From contig CAWARU010000001.1 in the NCBI GenBank assembly GCA_963784575.1, positions 806,001-870,000 on the forward strand: a stretch of 64,000 nucleotides of DNA, read 5' to 3'. This document shows positions 20,623 to 30,721 of this stretch, in pieces. Under the pieces are notes generated by a model. The model was not told where the DNA came from. It saw only the letters and a list, made by a program, of their open reading frames with translations, and did no database searches. The position numbers were made by a program, and so were the translations under genes. The DNA is from CAWARU01 sp963784575. GTDB taxonomy: Bacteria; Pseudomonadota; Gammaproteobacteria; UBA6186; Azoamicaceae. Every line of letters starts with the position of its first letter. The first letter of the stretch is position 1.

Positions 20623-22861
20623 TTATGTCTTATTCTTTCCCTCTGGCTTCATTTCAAAATCAACTAATCTAAAATACATCGGACGTTTGTCATTCGGCAC
20701 CACAACTTGTCTCGCATCAGTTTCAATATGAATCACGGTTTTTCCAGCTGGAAATTGCACGATTTCTGAAAACTTGCCGCCCTGATTATTGACTCTCATA
20801 TCCTGATTGATTACCTCGCATCTAAAACTGACAGTCGCGTGTTCTGGATAAAAAGTTCTTAATGCAAAATTAAGAGCAACACGAATCGGCTTTCCAGTCT
20901 TATTGTGGATAATCAAATCCGCTTCTTTCTCTGCCCAACGCCAGCATTCGTTATTTTGACACTCTAGGCCATAAAATCCTTTATTCCAATCAGCGGCGAC
21001 TTTATTTCCCATCAAACTTTCATCTCTGATTCTCGACTTTTCCATTGAAATTCTCTTTTCCCAAACATTCGGTTCTAAACTGTCTTTTAAGCGACTCTTG
21101 TATTTTCTGAGATCAAAGAACAATAATTCCCCGTCCGCGCTTTGCAAAGGTTTTGCCTCCAAAATTGTGGAAAACTCTTTCTCTAAATTTTCTGCTCTGT
21201 CCCGATACCCTTTACGATTAATGGTGACGCCATCAAAATCATAGTAAATCAGATCATGAATGAGCTCTTTGGCAGGTTTTGTGGTTATGTATTTTTGCAA
21301 GTCATCTGTTTCTGACCCCCTCATTGCACCATAGCTCCAACGCAAGCTTTTTGAGTGCAAATACAGCATGAAGTGATCAAACTCTTTCATACGATAGACT
21401 GGATCATACCCAGGAAAGGAGATATAGGGAAGCTGAAAAACCATACTGCCTTGTGGAAGAATGGCTTCAATTCCCTCAATAAAATGTGAATTATTTTCAG
21501 ATTCTTTGATTTTTTGCTCTGTACTTATCAAATATTTTGCGCTGCTATATTCGCACACCCCAATGAGTGTTAAAAATGCCACAAACATCCATGATGCAAG
21601 ACTATGCTTGAAAATTTGCATCCTATTTGTCATTTCTTGAATTGCATAGAAAAAGGCAAATAACGAGAAAAAAGCTATAATAATGCCCAATCTTGTATAA
21701 CCTCTTATCATAGGTGAAACAAGAAACGCAAATATTGATCCAAATCCTCCCGTGACCCCTAATAGCACTGCCAGAATATTCAAGCGACTCATCCTCAAAA
21801 GTGTATGAGAGCTATTATTTTTTATCGGCATTGCTATTAGGATCCAAACCAAATATAAAAATCCAAGTGTTGTGAAAATACCAAAATACACATGCTCGAT
21901 CCCTTCTGCAAAATAGCTTGCGTAATGATTCAGTTCTTTTATTGTGGAACTGAAGCGATAATCACTTCCTGGCAGCAGCATTCGATATATCTTAAGTCCA
22001 AAAAGCTCTGCATCTGTTGGATTTCGTACTGCAACTTCTGTATTGACGCCATGTTTTGCAACCCCAAGATAATGAGGTATGAGATTGATGAATAGCGATA
22101 GCGATATAAAAAAGACGCCAATCAAGGCATTTTTTAAAGGGTAAAGATCGCGTTCTTCATAGGATGTGATTACAGCCAATGCTAAGATAAGAAAGGAACT
22201 AAAAAACGCATAATAACCCTCAGAAGAACCTACCAATAAGCATATTGCAATGCAAAGCCAATAAGAAAATACGGTTTTCTTATGATCTGATCAATACAAA
22301 TTTTCGTTCTGCCAACCCAAACGCAAGCCAGATTCCTAAAGGTACGACATAATAGCAAGACAAAAAAAGATGTTCTTGCCCACGAGCAAAGTGATAGGGT
22401 AGAAAAGTATAAACAATGCTTGCGGCCATTGCGTAAAACTTGTTCAAACCGAGTTCTTTGAATACAAACAGTGCAACTACTGCGACTAAGGGAAAACTTA
22501 AGACATAGAATGCATTGAATACAGTGACTGGATTTTTGCTCAATAATGAAATCAGTTTGATAATAATGCAATAACCCCCTTCTACCAAGGGGAAATCGGC
22601 CAAGGAGTACTGATTCGGTGCAGCCAAATAAGGATTGTTCCAGATCCATCCAGTCTCTAAGATGGTTTTCACATAAGCACAATGTAAAAGTGCATCTCCT
22701 TCATACTTAAACGGAATATGAAAAGCAGCATATTTCAAATCGGTGAGCAAAGCAAATACAAAAAACGATAATACTGCGATAAAACCATATGGCAGTATTT
22801 TTTTTAGAGAGTTAGATAATAATTCAAAAACAGAACTGTAAGGCTTAACCATTGCATTCAT
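20623..22861 (-). pseudogene. Large polytopic membrane protein, GT-C/YfhO-like, with one frameshift
   Basis: The segments 22861-22280 and about 22285-20623 encode the N- and C-terminal parts of a protein paralogous to those at 34494-36740 and 38008-40197. Shared features are an IPFKYEGDALLH-type first loop with an acidic pair, DFPLVEGGY, HFARGQEHLFLSCYY.VPLGIWL, many hydrophobic helices, and a soluble beta-rich C-terminus. The frame changes near 22285 by what looks like one extra base. The topology suggests a lipid-linked-sugar glycosyltransferase or a similar envelope-polysaccharide membrane enzyme. That is inferred; the family is not certain. Confidence 0.7.
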
Positions 22862-22881
22862 AGTTTATTGCACTCCTTTTA

Positions 22882-22985
22882 CTAAGAGGGTAAATTCCGG
22901 GAAACAATCATAGGGCAACTGCAATATCTTGCTGCCGTTTGGAAGTTTTGCTTCAATTTCCTGCGCTAAAAGTTTGTCATTTAGA
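22882..22985 (-). pseudogene. Remnant of a fourth membrane-protein paralogue
   Basis: Read on the minus strand, this stretch encodes IEAKLPNGSKILQLPYDCFPE. That matches the IEAQIPPKSKVFQLPEQCFPE and IENELPMGSMVFQLPYISFPE segments of the paralogues at 34494-36740 and 38008-40197. There is no start, and no homology is visible beyond about 100 bases. The rest of the 336-base gap before rmlA shows no gene. Confidence 0.7.
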
Positions 22986-23130
22986 GAACAATACAACGAG
23001 AAAAAGTTTGTACTTAATTTTTGAATTATCTATTGCATTTAATGTATTCGATTTGTGACGATTTCTTTCCCCGGATTTCTCTCGCCACAAGACTATGAAA
23101 GTAATGCAAAGCAATTCAACTTTCAAAGAA

Positions 23131-23161
23131 TTATCACTGAAAACTTAAAATTTGATATACT
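23131..23161 (+). promoter_or_regulatory. Candidate promoter of the rmlA operon
   Basis: A good -10 (TATACT) lies at 23156-23161, 36 bases before the rmlA ATG. A TTATCA at 23131-23136 is a possible -35, but the 19-base spacing is long. Confidence 0.3.
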
Positions 23162-23197
23162 CGCAAAATACAAACCCTATTTTTTAGGCCCCACTCT

Positions 23198-23941
23198 ATG
23201 CTGAAAGGTGTCATTTTAGCAGGCGGCAGAGGAACTCGGTTATCTCCGCTTACGGAAGTTACTAATAAACACTTACTACCAGTAGGTCGAGAGCCTATGA
23301 TATGGCATCCTGTCAGGCAACTGGTTCTGTCTGGTATAAAAGATATCTTGATAGTGACTTCTACAATTCATATGGGTGATATTGTAAATTCCTTGGGATC
23401 AGGACAGAAATTTGGCTGTGGACTTACTTATAGAGTGCAGGAAGAATCAAAAGGCATCGCTCACGCCCTCCTCTTAGCCGAAGATTTTTGTAAAAATGCC
23501 AGATCGGTTGTGTTGCTCGGAGATAATATTTTCGAAAATTCAATTACGAGCCATGTTGAAAATTTTCTAAAACAAGAAAAAGGCGCCTATGTGCTTTTGA
23601 AGGAAGTCGGCGATCCTGAACGATACGGTGTCGCAGCTTTAGATGAAAAACAAATCATTGAAATCGAAGAAAAACCTTTCATACCCAAGACAAACTATGC
23701 TGTTGTTGGTTGCTATATGTATGACGATCAAGTATTCAACATCATCCGATCTCAGAAACCCTCTCCAAGAGGCGAGTTTGAAATTACCGATATAAACAAT
23801 CGCTATGCAAAGCTTCATCAATTGAATTATGGCTTCGTCCATGGCAGATGGACAGATGCTGGTACTTTTGAATCCTTATCAGAAGCAAATTCATTATTGT
23901 TAAAGTTAAACAATGAAATCGCTTGTGAAGCGATCGCCTAA
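23198..23941 (+). CDS. rmlA: Glucose-1-phosphate thymidylyltransferase (RmlA-like)
   Basis: This 247-residue nucleotidyltransferase makes dTDP-glucose from glucose-1-phosphate and dTTP. The family signature GVILAGGRGTRLSPLTEVTNKHLLPVG is at the N-terminus, followed by LLGDNIFE, EVGDPERYGVAALDE, IEEKP, GCYMYD and GEFEITDINNRY. It lacks the roughly 45-residue C-terminal extension of classical RmlA, so it belongs to a shorter subfamily. It is first in a five-gene plus-strand cluster with aminosugar genes. Some short homologues act on other nucleotides, so dTTP is likely rather than proved. Confidence 0.88.
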   Translation: MLKGVILAGGRGTRLSPLTEVTNKHLLPVGREPMIWHPVRQLVLSGIKDILIVTSTIHMGDIVNSLGSGQKFGCGLTYRVQEESKGIAHALLLAEDFCKNARSVVLLGDNIFENSITSHVENFLKQEKGAYVLLKEVGDPERYGVAALDEKQIIEIEEKPFIPKTNYAVVGCYMYDDQVFNIIRSQKPSPRGEFEITDINNRYAKLHQLNYGFVHGRWTDAGTFESLSEANSLLLKLNNEIACEAIA

Positions 23942-23966
23942 GCTTGAAAATATAGGATTTTGATTC

Positions 23967-25130
23967 ATGAACATTCCCTTTAATCGTCCCTATCTTGCTG
24001 GAAATGAACTGCATTATATACAGGAAGCACTCGAATCCGGACATTTATCAGGCGGGGGACATTTCACCCTCAAATGTCAAAGTTGGATCGAACAGGCAGT
24101 TGGTTGCAAAAAAGCTTTGTTGACACCTTCCTGTACCGCCGCATTGGAGATGGCTGCGATATTACTGAATATCGAACCTGGTGATGAAGTGATTGTGCCT
24201 TCATATACCTTTTCCTCTACTGCGCTAGCTTTTGTGATGAGAGGAGCGATTCCTGTTTTCATTGATATCAGAGCAGATACCTTAAACATAGATGAGCAAA
24301 AAATTAAATCAAGAATTACCAGCAAAACTAAAGCCATCATTGCAGTGCATTATGCTGGAGTAGCTTGTGAAATGAATGCGATAATGAACATAGCGCGTGA
24401 TCACAATCTTTATGTGGTTGAAGACGCCGCACAATGCTTGCTTTCATACTACAAAGGTAAACCGCTTGGAAGTTTTGGGCATCTTGCCGCATTAAGTTTT
24501 CATGCGACAAAAAATATCGTGGCAGGAGAAGGGGGCGCACTCTGCATTAATGATGCAAAGTTCTTGGATCGCGCCGAAATCATAAGAGATAAAGGAACCG
24601 ATCGTAAGCGCTTTCTGTCCGGTGAAATTGACAAATATAGCTGGCACGATCTTGGTTCATCCTATCTCATGAACGAAATCACCGCGGCATTCCTCTTTGC
24701 GCAACTTGAACGCGCATCAGACATCACCTCTCAAAGACTTGAGTTATGGGAAGCTTATTATAAGGCTTTAACTCCGCTAGCTTCGCAGCAATTATTAAAC
24801 TTGGCTGCCATCCCAAATGACTGTCAACACAACGCACATTTATTTTATGTGATTTTGCCCAGTTCAGAAAAAAGAACAGAAGTTATGCAATTCTGCAGAA
24901 ATAAAGGTATCAAAACCGCAACACACTATGTTCCTCTGCATGATTCGGTTGCAGGAAAGAGATATGGCCGAACCCTGGATAATCTTGAAATTACTGCCTG
25001 GGTTAATCAAGGTTTACTACGTCTTCCATTATGGCAAGATCTAGAAAATGATCAAGCCTCCATTATCAAAATACTGATTGACGCTATACATACTGCAAAT
25101 CATCATAAATCAAGGACAGTATTGGCATGA
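23967..25130 (+). CDS. rffA: dTDP-4-amino-4,6-dideoxy-hexose transaminase (WecE/RffA-like)
   Basis: This 387-residue PLP-dependent DegT/DnrJ/EryC1/StrS aminotransferase starts IPFNRPYLAGNELHYIQEA, very close to WecE/RffA. It has the PLP-binding lysine in SFHATKNIVAGEGG, with EDAAQ and VIVPSYTFSSTA. RffA converts dTDP-4-keto-6-deoxyglucose to dTDP-4-amino-4,6-dideoxygalactose with glutamate as donor. It lies 25 bases after rmlA and shares ATGA with the next gene, consistent with an operon. The exact sugar stereochemistry cannot be read from the sequence. Confidence 0.88.
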   Translation: MNIPFNRPYLAGNELHYIQEALESGHLSGGGHFTLKCQSWIEQAVGCKKALLTPSCTAALEMAAILLNIEPGDEVIVPSYTFSSTALAFVMRGAIPVFIDIRADTLNIDEQKIKSRITSKTKAIIAVHYAGVACEMNAIMNIARDHNLYVVEDAAQCLLSYYKGKPLGSFGHLAALSFHATKNIVAGEGGALCINDAKFLDRAEIIRDKGTDRKRFLSGEIDKYSWHDLGSSYLMNEITAAFLFAQLERASDITSQRLELWEAYYKALTPLASQQLLNLAAIPNDCQHNAHLFYVILPSSEKRTEVMQFCRNKGIKTATHYVPLHDSVAGKRYGRTLDNLEITAWVNQGLLRLPLWQDLENDQASIIKILIDAIHTANHHKSRTVLA

Positions 25131-25987
25131 AGGTATGCTATAAATGTCAGCAAGAAATTCAATCAGAAGTATGGTCTTGCAATACCTGTGGCGTAGAACC
25201 TGATCGAATCAATAATTTCCCATGTTTTGCATCTGAATTTTTTCAGGAAAACGACAGTTACGATGCAAGCAATTTTGAAATACTGAAACGTTCAGCCACG
25301 CATTTTTGGTTTAAGGGCAGAAATAAATTGATTATTCAGGCAATTAAAAAACATTATTCCGATGCTAAAACGATGCTTGAAATCGGTTGTGGAACTGGAA
25401 CAGTGCTTTCTGCTATTCAAAAAAGCTTTCCTAAACTTGAGACTGTAGGGACAGATCTCTATCTCGAATCGCTTCCAATTGCCAAAGCAGGGCTCTCAAA
25501 TCAGACCGAATTATTTCAAATGGATGCAAGAAATATCCCTTTTAAAGAGCATTTTGATATTATCGGTACATTCGATGTGCTTGAACATATTTTGGAGGAT
25601 GAACTTGTCATCCTGGAAATCTATAAAGCTCTGAAGAAAAAGGGAATTCTCCTCATAACGGTACCACAACACCCGAGGCTTTGGAGCGACGCAGATGATG
25701 CTGCTTGTCATAAAAGGCGCTACAGCAGGAATGAATTAGAACTTAAATTACAAAAGGCTGGGTTTCTGGTGATAGAATCCACCTCATTTATGTGCTTATT
25801 GTTACCAGTGTTGCTGGTTTCCAGGTTTTTACAAAAGGGACGTTACAATTTTAAGAAAGAAATAGAAATTAACCCTGTCTTGAATCGTATTTTTGAAGGC
25901 CTGTTAGATATTGAGCGCGCTTTCATCAGAATTGGCATTGATTTACCTATTGGCAGTTCACGATTTGTTGTAGCACTCAAAACTTAA
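25127..25987 (+). CDS. SAM-dependent methyltransferase with N-terminal zinc ribbon
   Basis: The 286-residue protein begins with a four-cysteine ribbon (CYKCQQEI...SCNTCG) in its first 25 residues. A class I methyltransferase follows, with the SAM-binding MLEIGCGTGTVLSAI near residue 87, then GTFDVLEHI and ILLITVPQHPRLWS. A hydrophobic stretch (CLLLPVLLVSRFLQ) lies near residue 225. Its ATG overlaps the transaminase stop by four bases, so the two are probably co-translated. A role in sugar or lipid-carrier modification is inferred from context; the substrate is unknown. Confidence 0.85.
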   Translation: MKVCYKCQQEIQSEVWSCNTCGVEPDRINNFPCFASEFFQENDSYDASNFEILKRSATHFWFKGRNKLIIQAIKKHYSDAKTMLEIGCGTGTVLSAIQKSFPKLETVGTDLYLESLPIAKAGLSNQTELFQMDARNIPFKEHFDIIGTFDVLEHILEDELVILEIYKALKKKGILLITVPQHPRLWSDADDAACHKRRYSRNELELKLQKAGFLVIESTSFMCLLLPVLLVSRFLQKGRYNFKKEIEINPVLNRIFEGLLDIERAFIRIGIDLPIGSSRFVVALKT

Positions 25988-26019
25988 ACAGAGCTTAAAC
26001 CCGGAATTAGGAGTAATGA

Positions 26020-26610
26020 ATGATAGAAAATAATCTTATCGGAGCCTGGTACTATACCGAAAATGAACTTAGATCTTTTGGTTTCAAACATTTAGGGAAA
26101 AATGTGTTAATCAAAAAAAATACTACCATTTTCAATCCTTCGAATATCATTCTCGAAGACAATGCCAGAGTAGAAGATTGGGTTCTACTGCTAGCCTCTG
26201 GAAACATTGGCATCACGCTAAGAGAAAATTCCTTTATCGCGTCACACTGTTGTTTATTGGGACGAGGCGGTATCGAAATTGGCGCATTTTCTGCTCTTTC
26301 TCCCCATGTGAGCTTGGTCAGTGCCAGTGATGATTACTCCGGCAATGGATTGGTGGGATTAGCAGTGCCAGCAGAGCTCAGAGGTTCGATTGAAGGCAAG
26401 ATCGTTATTGACCGACATGTTATTATTGGTATAAACAGTTCTGTCTTTCCAGGAGTCCATATCAATGAAGGCACGGCGGTGGGTGCCCATAGCTTGGTTA
26501 GAAAAGATCTGCCCGCTTGGGGCATTTATGCAGGAAATCCTATTCAATTCATTAAAAAACGAGAGAAGAAGCTGCTAGAGCTAGAAATACAGTATAGGAG
26601 TAATTTGTGA
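26020..26610 (+). CDS. Left-handed beta-helix (hexapeptide) acyltransferase
   Basis: This 196-residue protein is built of hexapeptide repeats (VLIKKNTTIF, IILEDNARVEDW, IEIGAFSALSPHV, IVIDRHVIIGINSSVFPGVHI, AVGAHSLVRKDLPAWGIYAGNP), typical of sugar O- or N-acetyltransferases that use acetyl-CoA. It follows the WecE-like transaminase and has a good AGGAG Shine-Dalgarno. N-acetylation of the dTDP-4-amino sugar is a reasonable inference, analogous to FdtC or PglD, but O-acetylation of another residue is possible. Confidence 0.87.
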   Translation: MIENNLIGAWYYTENELRSFGFKHLGKNVLIKKNTTIFNPSNIILEDNARVEDWVLLLASGNIGITLRENSFIASHCCLLGRGGIEIGAFSALSPHVSLVSASDDYSGNGLVGLAVPAELRGSIEGKIVIDRHVIIGINSSVFPGVHINEGTAVGAHSLVRKDLPAWGIYAGNPIQFIKKREKKLLELEIQYRSNL

Positions 26611-27557
26611 ACCAAAATCCAAATGTACCGAATAAAGCAATATCTGTCGTCGCCACCCTATACAATTCAAGTCAATACATTCAGGAATTCTATGAAAGAA
26701 TCAAATGCACTCTGCAACACATCAGCTATCAGCATGAAATCGTATTGGTAGATGACGGATCACCTGATGATTCATTACAAATAGCAAAACAAATTCAATC
26801 CCGAGACGACACTGTCAAAATCATAGAACTTTCTCGGAACTTTGGCCATCATCGCGCCATGATGACTGGTTTGGCGCATGCAGAAGGAGATTTAATCTTC
26901 TTGATAGATATTGATTTAGAAGAGGAACCTGAACTGTTAAGTACGTTCTTGCAAGAACTTAACAACAATCCGGATATCGACATGATTTGTGGCATTCAAA
27001 GAACACGGAAAGGCGGCTTTTTTGAGCGATGGAGCGGCACGCTTTTTTATAAAATCTTAAAAACGCTTTCCGGCGTCCCAATCTCTGCTAATGCTACCAC
27101 TGCCAGGCTGATGACCAGAAGGTACCTTGACAGTCTTCTGCTCCATCAGGAAAAAGAGTTGGTTCTGCTTGGACTCACAGCGCTAACAGGATATAGACAA
27201 AAGGAAATCTTGGTAAACAAAGGGCATAAGGGCAGTACAGATTACACCCTTTCGAAAAAGATTGACCTTGCAATTAACTTCTTAAGCACTGTTTCCAGCA
27301 AGCCTTTGCTTTATATTTTTTATATAGGCGCCACTATCACCTTTATTTCACTTCTGGCAGTCTTTTTCCTATTCTGCAATAAATTCTTTTTCAATAGAGC
27401 ACCTATGGGCTGGACATCTCTGGTGGTAACCCTCTGGTTACTGGGAGGAATGATTATATTTTTCCAGGGCATCATCGGTATTTATCTTGCCAAAATTTTT
27501 ATAGAAGTCAAAAACAGACCTTTGACTATTATCAAAGAAATCCACCGAAGTAAATAG
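26607..27557 (+). CDS. Family 2 glycosyltransferase with two C-terminal membrane helices
   Basis: This 316-residue protein has a GT-A fold beginning ISVVATLYNSSQYIQEFYERI, with VLVDDGSPDDS, ELSRNFGHHRAMMTGL and a DIDLEEEPEL metal-binding region. Two membrane helices at about 235-305 give it the GtrB/ArnC/DPM1-like layout that transfers a sugar from a nucleotide donor to undecaprenyl phosphate. The start is GTG at 26607, preceded by AGGAG, and overlaps the previous stop as GTGA. It is the last gene of the five-gene cluster. Confidence 0.9.
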   Translation: MNQNPNVPNKAISVVATLYNSSQYIQEFYERIKCTLQHISYQHEIVLVDDGSPDDSLQIAKQIQSRDDTVKIIELSRNFGHHRAMMTGLAHAEGDLIFLIDIDLEEEPELLSTFLQELNNNPDIDMICGIQRTRKGGFFERWSGTLFYKILKTLSGVPISANATTARLMTRRYLDSLLLHQEKELVLLGLTALTGYRQKEILVNKGHKGSTDYTLSKKIDLAINFLSTVSSKPLLYIFYIGATITFISLLAVFFLFCNKFFFNRAPMGWTSLVVTLWLLGGMIIFFQGIIGIYLAKIFIEVKNRPLTIIKEIHRSK

Positions 27558-27598
27558 AATAAATAGAAAAAGAATCGATCAGCATCTTCTGGCTTCGA

Positions 27599-28855
27599 TT
27601 AGGACGCTCCCAATGCAACAGCACTAGTGCGGTACAGGGATATATTATTGTCAGAAAATTTCGGATTACTTTGTTTTATCCTATTATTTCGATACTTATC
27701 AATTGGCTTCTGCACCCAATAGTAAAGAAAGACAGAAATAATGATTGATAAACAAATTGCTTCAATAATCGCGATCCTGCTGTGAATGGGTACGTACACG
27801 TTAAAAATTATGAAAACCGGATAGTGGCAAATGAAGAGTGGGTAGGAAAGATCTCCTATGATTCGGTCCAAACGGCTGTCTTTAAAAAGATGAAAAAGCA
27901 ATGCAATGGAGAATGACTTTATAAGAAAACGAGCTAATTCAAAGATTTCCAGTTTCATTAACAATACTTGGCGCGACGTAAAGATTTGTAAATAAGGATC
28001 TATAAAATGACTCCAGTGATTGGGCAGGCTATTGACGATCTTTTTCTCCATTGGAAAGCAGCAATCAAAAATTACAATCAAAGCAACAATAATGATCCCA
28101 AGGCTATACTTAGATTTGCTGGAAAACTTCTGCGTCATGCTCTGGATGAAGCCTCTGGCATAGAAGTAATACAAAAGAACACCCAACAAATACAAATGTA
28201 GATGGGAAGGGAAGACCCGATACGCCCAAGGATCGTAATCATACCCAGACATTAGAAAATATAGCTTACAAAAATATGATAACAGTATCAGAATTATAAT
28301 CATTTGGAACTTTGGCTTTATTCTATTGACAAAGAATGGCGCCAAAAAATAAAAAATAAGCTCGGGCCCGACTGACCACGCTGCGCGTATGAGTGTAAAA
28401 TAACATAGATAAACATCAGTTCCTTCTATGGGAATAATGGATTTTGAAAAAAACAATTCACCCTCTTTCATTATCATAAAAGAAGCAAGTTCTTGAGTCA
28501 CAATAAATAAATTATTGAAAATTAAATAAATCCATGAAGTGAGTGAAAGAGAGGATCCAAAGCGGGTGTACACATTCAAGGGCGTGATATCAATAGTTTT
28601 TCCAGTCAAGATCATCATGCCACAAGCGACGAAAATTAAGGCTAGGAAAGCCCAATAAACGGGGTAAATTCTTAATAAGCGATTGATGATAAAGTCTTTA
28701 TAAGTTTGATATTTTCCAGAATCCAATATAAATCCCATGTAAAAGCCGGTGATTATAAAAAAGGTTTCTACAACGTGGAACATTGTGATTCCACCTACCC
28801 AGCCGAGATGGGCAGCTGCAACAAGTATTGCGAGTATGAATCTAAAATATCCCAT
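27599..28855 (-). CDS. Acyltransferase family 3 membrane protein (OafA-like)
   Basis: This polytopic protein of about 418 residues has the acyltransferase-3 pattern: FRFILAILVAAAHLGW at the N-terminus with the conserved histidine, a VVETFFIITGFYMG segment, about ten membrane helices, and FICHYPVFIIF near the end. Relatives O-acetylate surface polysaccharides. The frame opens at 28909, but the ATG at 28855 puts the conserved block at the usual distance and overlaps the upstream epimerase by only 14 bases, so it is preferred. Confidence 0.87.
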   Translation of the reverse strand: MGYFRFILAILVAAAHLGWVGGITMFHVVETFFIITGFYMGFILDSGKYQTYKDFIINRLLRIYPVYWAFLALIFVACGMMILTGKTIDITPLNVYTRFGSSLSLTSWIYLIFNNLFIVTQELASFMIMKEGELFFSKSIIPIEGTDVYLCYFTLIRAAWSVGPELIFYFLAPFFVNRIKPKFQMIIILILLSYFCKLYFLMSGYDYDPWAYRVFPSHLHLYLLGVLLYYFYARGFIQSMTQKFSSKSKYSLGIIIVALIVIFDCCFPMEKKIVNSLPNHWSHFIDPYLQIFTSRQVLLMKLEIFELARFLIKSFSIALLFHLFKDSRLDRIIGDLSYPLFICHYPVFIIFNVYVPIHSRIAIIEAICLSIIISVFLYYWVQKPIDKYRNNRIKQSNPKFSDNNISLYRTSAVALGAS

Positions 28856-29798
28856 TCTGGCCCCGATTTCTTTGAAACCATTCAACCGTTGCAATAAAAC
28901 CCTGCTCAAAACTAAATCGAGGTTGCCAATGGTATGCTTCCTTTATTTTTCGAATATCTGCCCTCCAGAATTCAGTATCGAAACTACGATTCATCATACT
29001 GCCCCATTTTGGATCGGCAGATATATTTAATACTTTCTTCGCAATGTTTACCATTTCCTCGATCGTAATTTGAATACCGGTTCCTACATTATAAATGGCA
29101 TCTCGGGAGTTTTTTTCATTCTGATGTTTTTTACTTGCTGCCTCCATATAGATATCCAGTACGTCTTCTATGTAAATCATATCACGCGCAATGGCAGGAG
29201 TTACTAAAGGCGGCAATTCATTCCGCAATCCGTGTTGAATAAGTCTTGGTATAAGACGCGTAGGTTCCTCATAAGGTCCGTATACCGAAAAAAGACGCAG
29301 AGTCTGAATATTTCTGTCATGACTTTCACTATTTAACCGGCAATATTCAGTTGCAGTTAATTTGGAAATACCATAAAGACTATTGGGAATGCAACGCTCT
29401 TCTTCTGAAAAAGGCTTGTTTTTAAAACCATATTCAGAGGAAGAACCAGTATTAATGAAAGTTTCAAAATCAAGCTTCAAACAAGCTTCTAAGAGATGTA
29501 CTGTGCCCATGATATTTGTGTTCATGATATCTAAACAATTTTTTTGATCTGGATAAGCGCCATGTGTCGCCAAATGAAAAATCCATTCCGGTGCAATTTG
29601 TTTAATTGTGGGTTGTAAGGCTAGAAAATCATCTAAGGAAACTTCATGGATATAGAGATCTAAAAGCAGATCTCGAATACGCCAACGGTTTGACTCTGGT
29701 CTGAGTAAAGCATGGACTTCATGACCCTCATGAAGTAAACGACGCGCAAGATTTGATCCTACGAAACCACTTGCACCTGTCACAAGTACTTTTTTCAT
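28842..29798 (-). CDS. NAD-dependent sugar epimerase/dehydratase
   Basis: This 318-residue extended short-chain dehydrogenase has VLVTGASGFVGSNLARRL at its N-terminus (Rossmann GxxGxxG), ATHGAYPDQ, TGSSSEYGFKN and the catalytic YGISK, then LRLFSVYGPYEEPTRLIPR. It is closest in style to CDP-abequose-synthase-like or GDP-sugar epimerases, but the substrate is not certain. Its ATG overlaps the sulfotransferase stop as TAATG. It is probably part of the minus-strand operon 36740 to 27599. Confidence 0.9.
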   Translation of the reverse strand: MKKVLVTGASGFVGSNLARRLLHEGHEVHALLRPESNRWRIRDLLLDLYIHEVSLDDFLALQPTIKQIAPEWIFHLATHGAYPDQKNCLDIMNTNIMGTVHLLEACLKLDFETFINTGSSSEYGFKNKPFSEEERCIPNSLYGISKLTATEYCRLNSESHDRNIQTLRLFSVYGPYEEPTRLIPRLIQHGLRNELPPLVTPAIARDMIYIEDVLDIYMEAASKKHQNEKNSRDAIYNVGTGIQITIEEMVNIAKKVLNISADPKWGSMMNRSFDTEFWRADIRKIKEAYHWQPRFSFEQGFIATVEWFQRNRGQNGIF

Positions 29799-30721
29799 TA
29801 AATAAAATCTTGATACCCGAAAACATCTAGGTAATGGCTTGCCCGCAAGCGTATTTCTTCTTTTTCCTGCTGCGATAATTCTTCTGCTGTGCGTCGGCTG
29901 CTAGCCAAAGTTGCTTGTCTTATCGTTCCGAATGGATAAATTTCCTGCAATTCCATGCCATTCCATGAGGGGGTACTCAGCGTATTTGAAGCTTGAAGCC
30001 CCAACTTTTCACAGAATGCACCAAGAACTTTTTTTGGTTCAGCCATAATATCTTCTGTTCGAAGGATCGTGACGCGTCCAGGATATTTTTTCTGAAATAG
30101 AGTTGCATAGTATTGGTTTTGGACCCAGCCATTCATATAGTGATCTAAAGACAGAGGTACAGGTCGCTTTTTGGTTTCTCCATATGCAGACCAAGGATTT
30201 CTGACGATATGCAACAGAGACGCTTCAGGTAAATCTTGAAGAATTTTTTCAGCGTCAATGATTATAATCGGGCTATAACCCACAAAAAATTTCTCCTCCC
30301 CCGTCCTTTTATAATCCTTCCAAGTATCAAAGGTTGCCTTGAAAAAGGCCATTACATTAGCACCACGTGACTTACCGGTTTTGCTTATAATCTCAATATA
30401 ACGCTGACATCGCTCCTCATCTGAAAAATCCATGGGCATGTGCCTAAATTTACTTACCTTTGGCGTTATGGCTCGTATCTTTGCTTCTTCATCTATAATT
30501 GCCTTGTAATCTTGGTAAGGTGTTGCATCGAGCAAGAAAGCCGGCCATCGATATTTCACAGGATAAAGGCTGGATAAATGATCGTTCACATACTTAGTAC
30601 CAAGCTGTGACTCGAATGGATACACATAAAGTTCTGGATGACCATCCAAAAAACGATGGGTCATGTTACCGCCATTTTCATACATGGCGCTCAACATCAA
30701 TAATTTTTCCTGTTGTTTCAT
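29798..30721 (-). CDS. Sulfotransferase-like protein
   Basis: This protein of about 307 residues has a sulfotransferase layout. The N-terminal LLMLSAMYENGGNMTHRFLDGHPEL corresponds to the phosphosulfate-binding loop and helix, and LLHIVRNPWSAYGET to the 3'-phosphate-binding block. A C-terminal ILRTEDIMAEPKKVLGAFCEKLGL is typical of PAPS-dependent enzymes. The ATG at 30721 is preferred over the one at 30733 because AGGA lies just upstream and it overlaps the previous stop as ATGA. It may sulfate a surface glycan; the N-terminal loop is not canonical, so activity is uncertain. Confidence 0.78.
   Translation of the reverse strand: MKQQEKLLMLSAMYENGGNMTHRFLDGHPELYVYPFESQLGTKYVNDHLSSLYPVKYRWPAFLLDATPYQDYKAIIDEEAKIRAITPKVSKFRHMPMDFSDEERCQRYIEIISKTGKSRGANVMAFFKATFDTWKDYKRTGEEKFFVGYSPIIIIDAEKILQDLPEASLLHIVRNPWSAYGETKKRPVPLSLDHYMNGWVQNQYYATLFQKKYPGRVTILRTEDIMAEPKKVLGAFCEKLGLQASNTLSTPSWNGMELQEIYPFGTIRQATLASSRRTAEELSQQEKEEIRLRASHYLDVFGYQDFI

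Noticed and set aside
22230..22682. Minus-strand 150-codon ORF
   Set aside because: It is a third frame over the membrane-protein copy 20623-22861, cysteine-rich and without homology to the paralogues.
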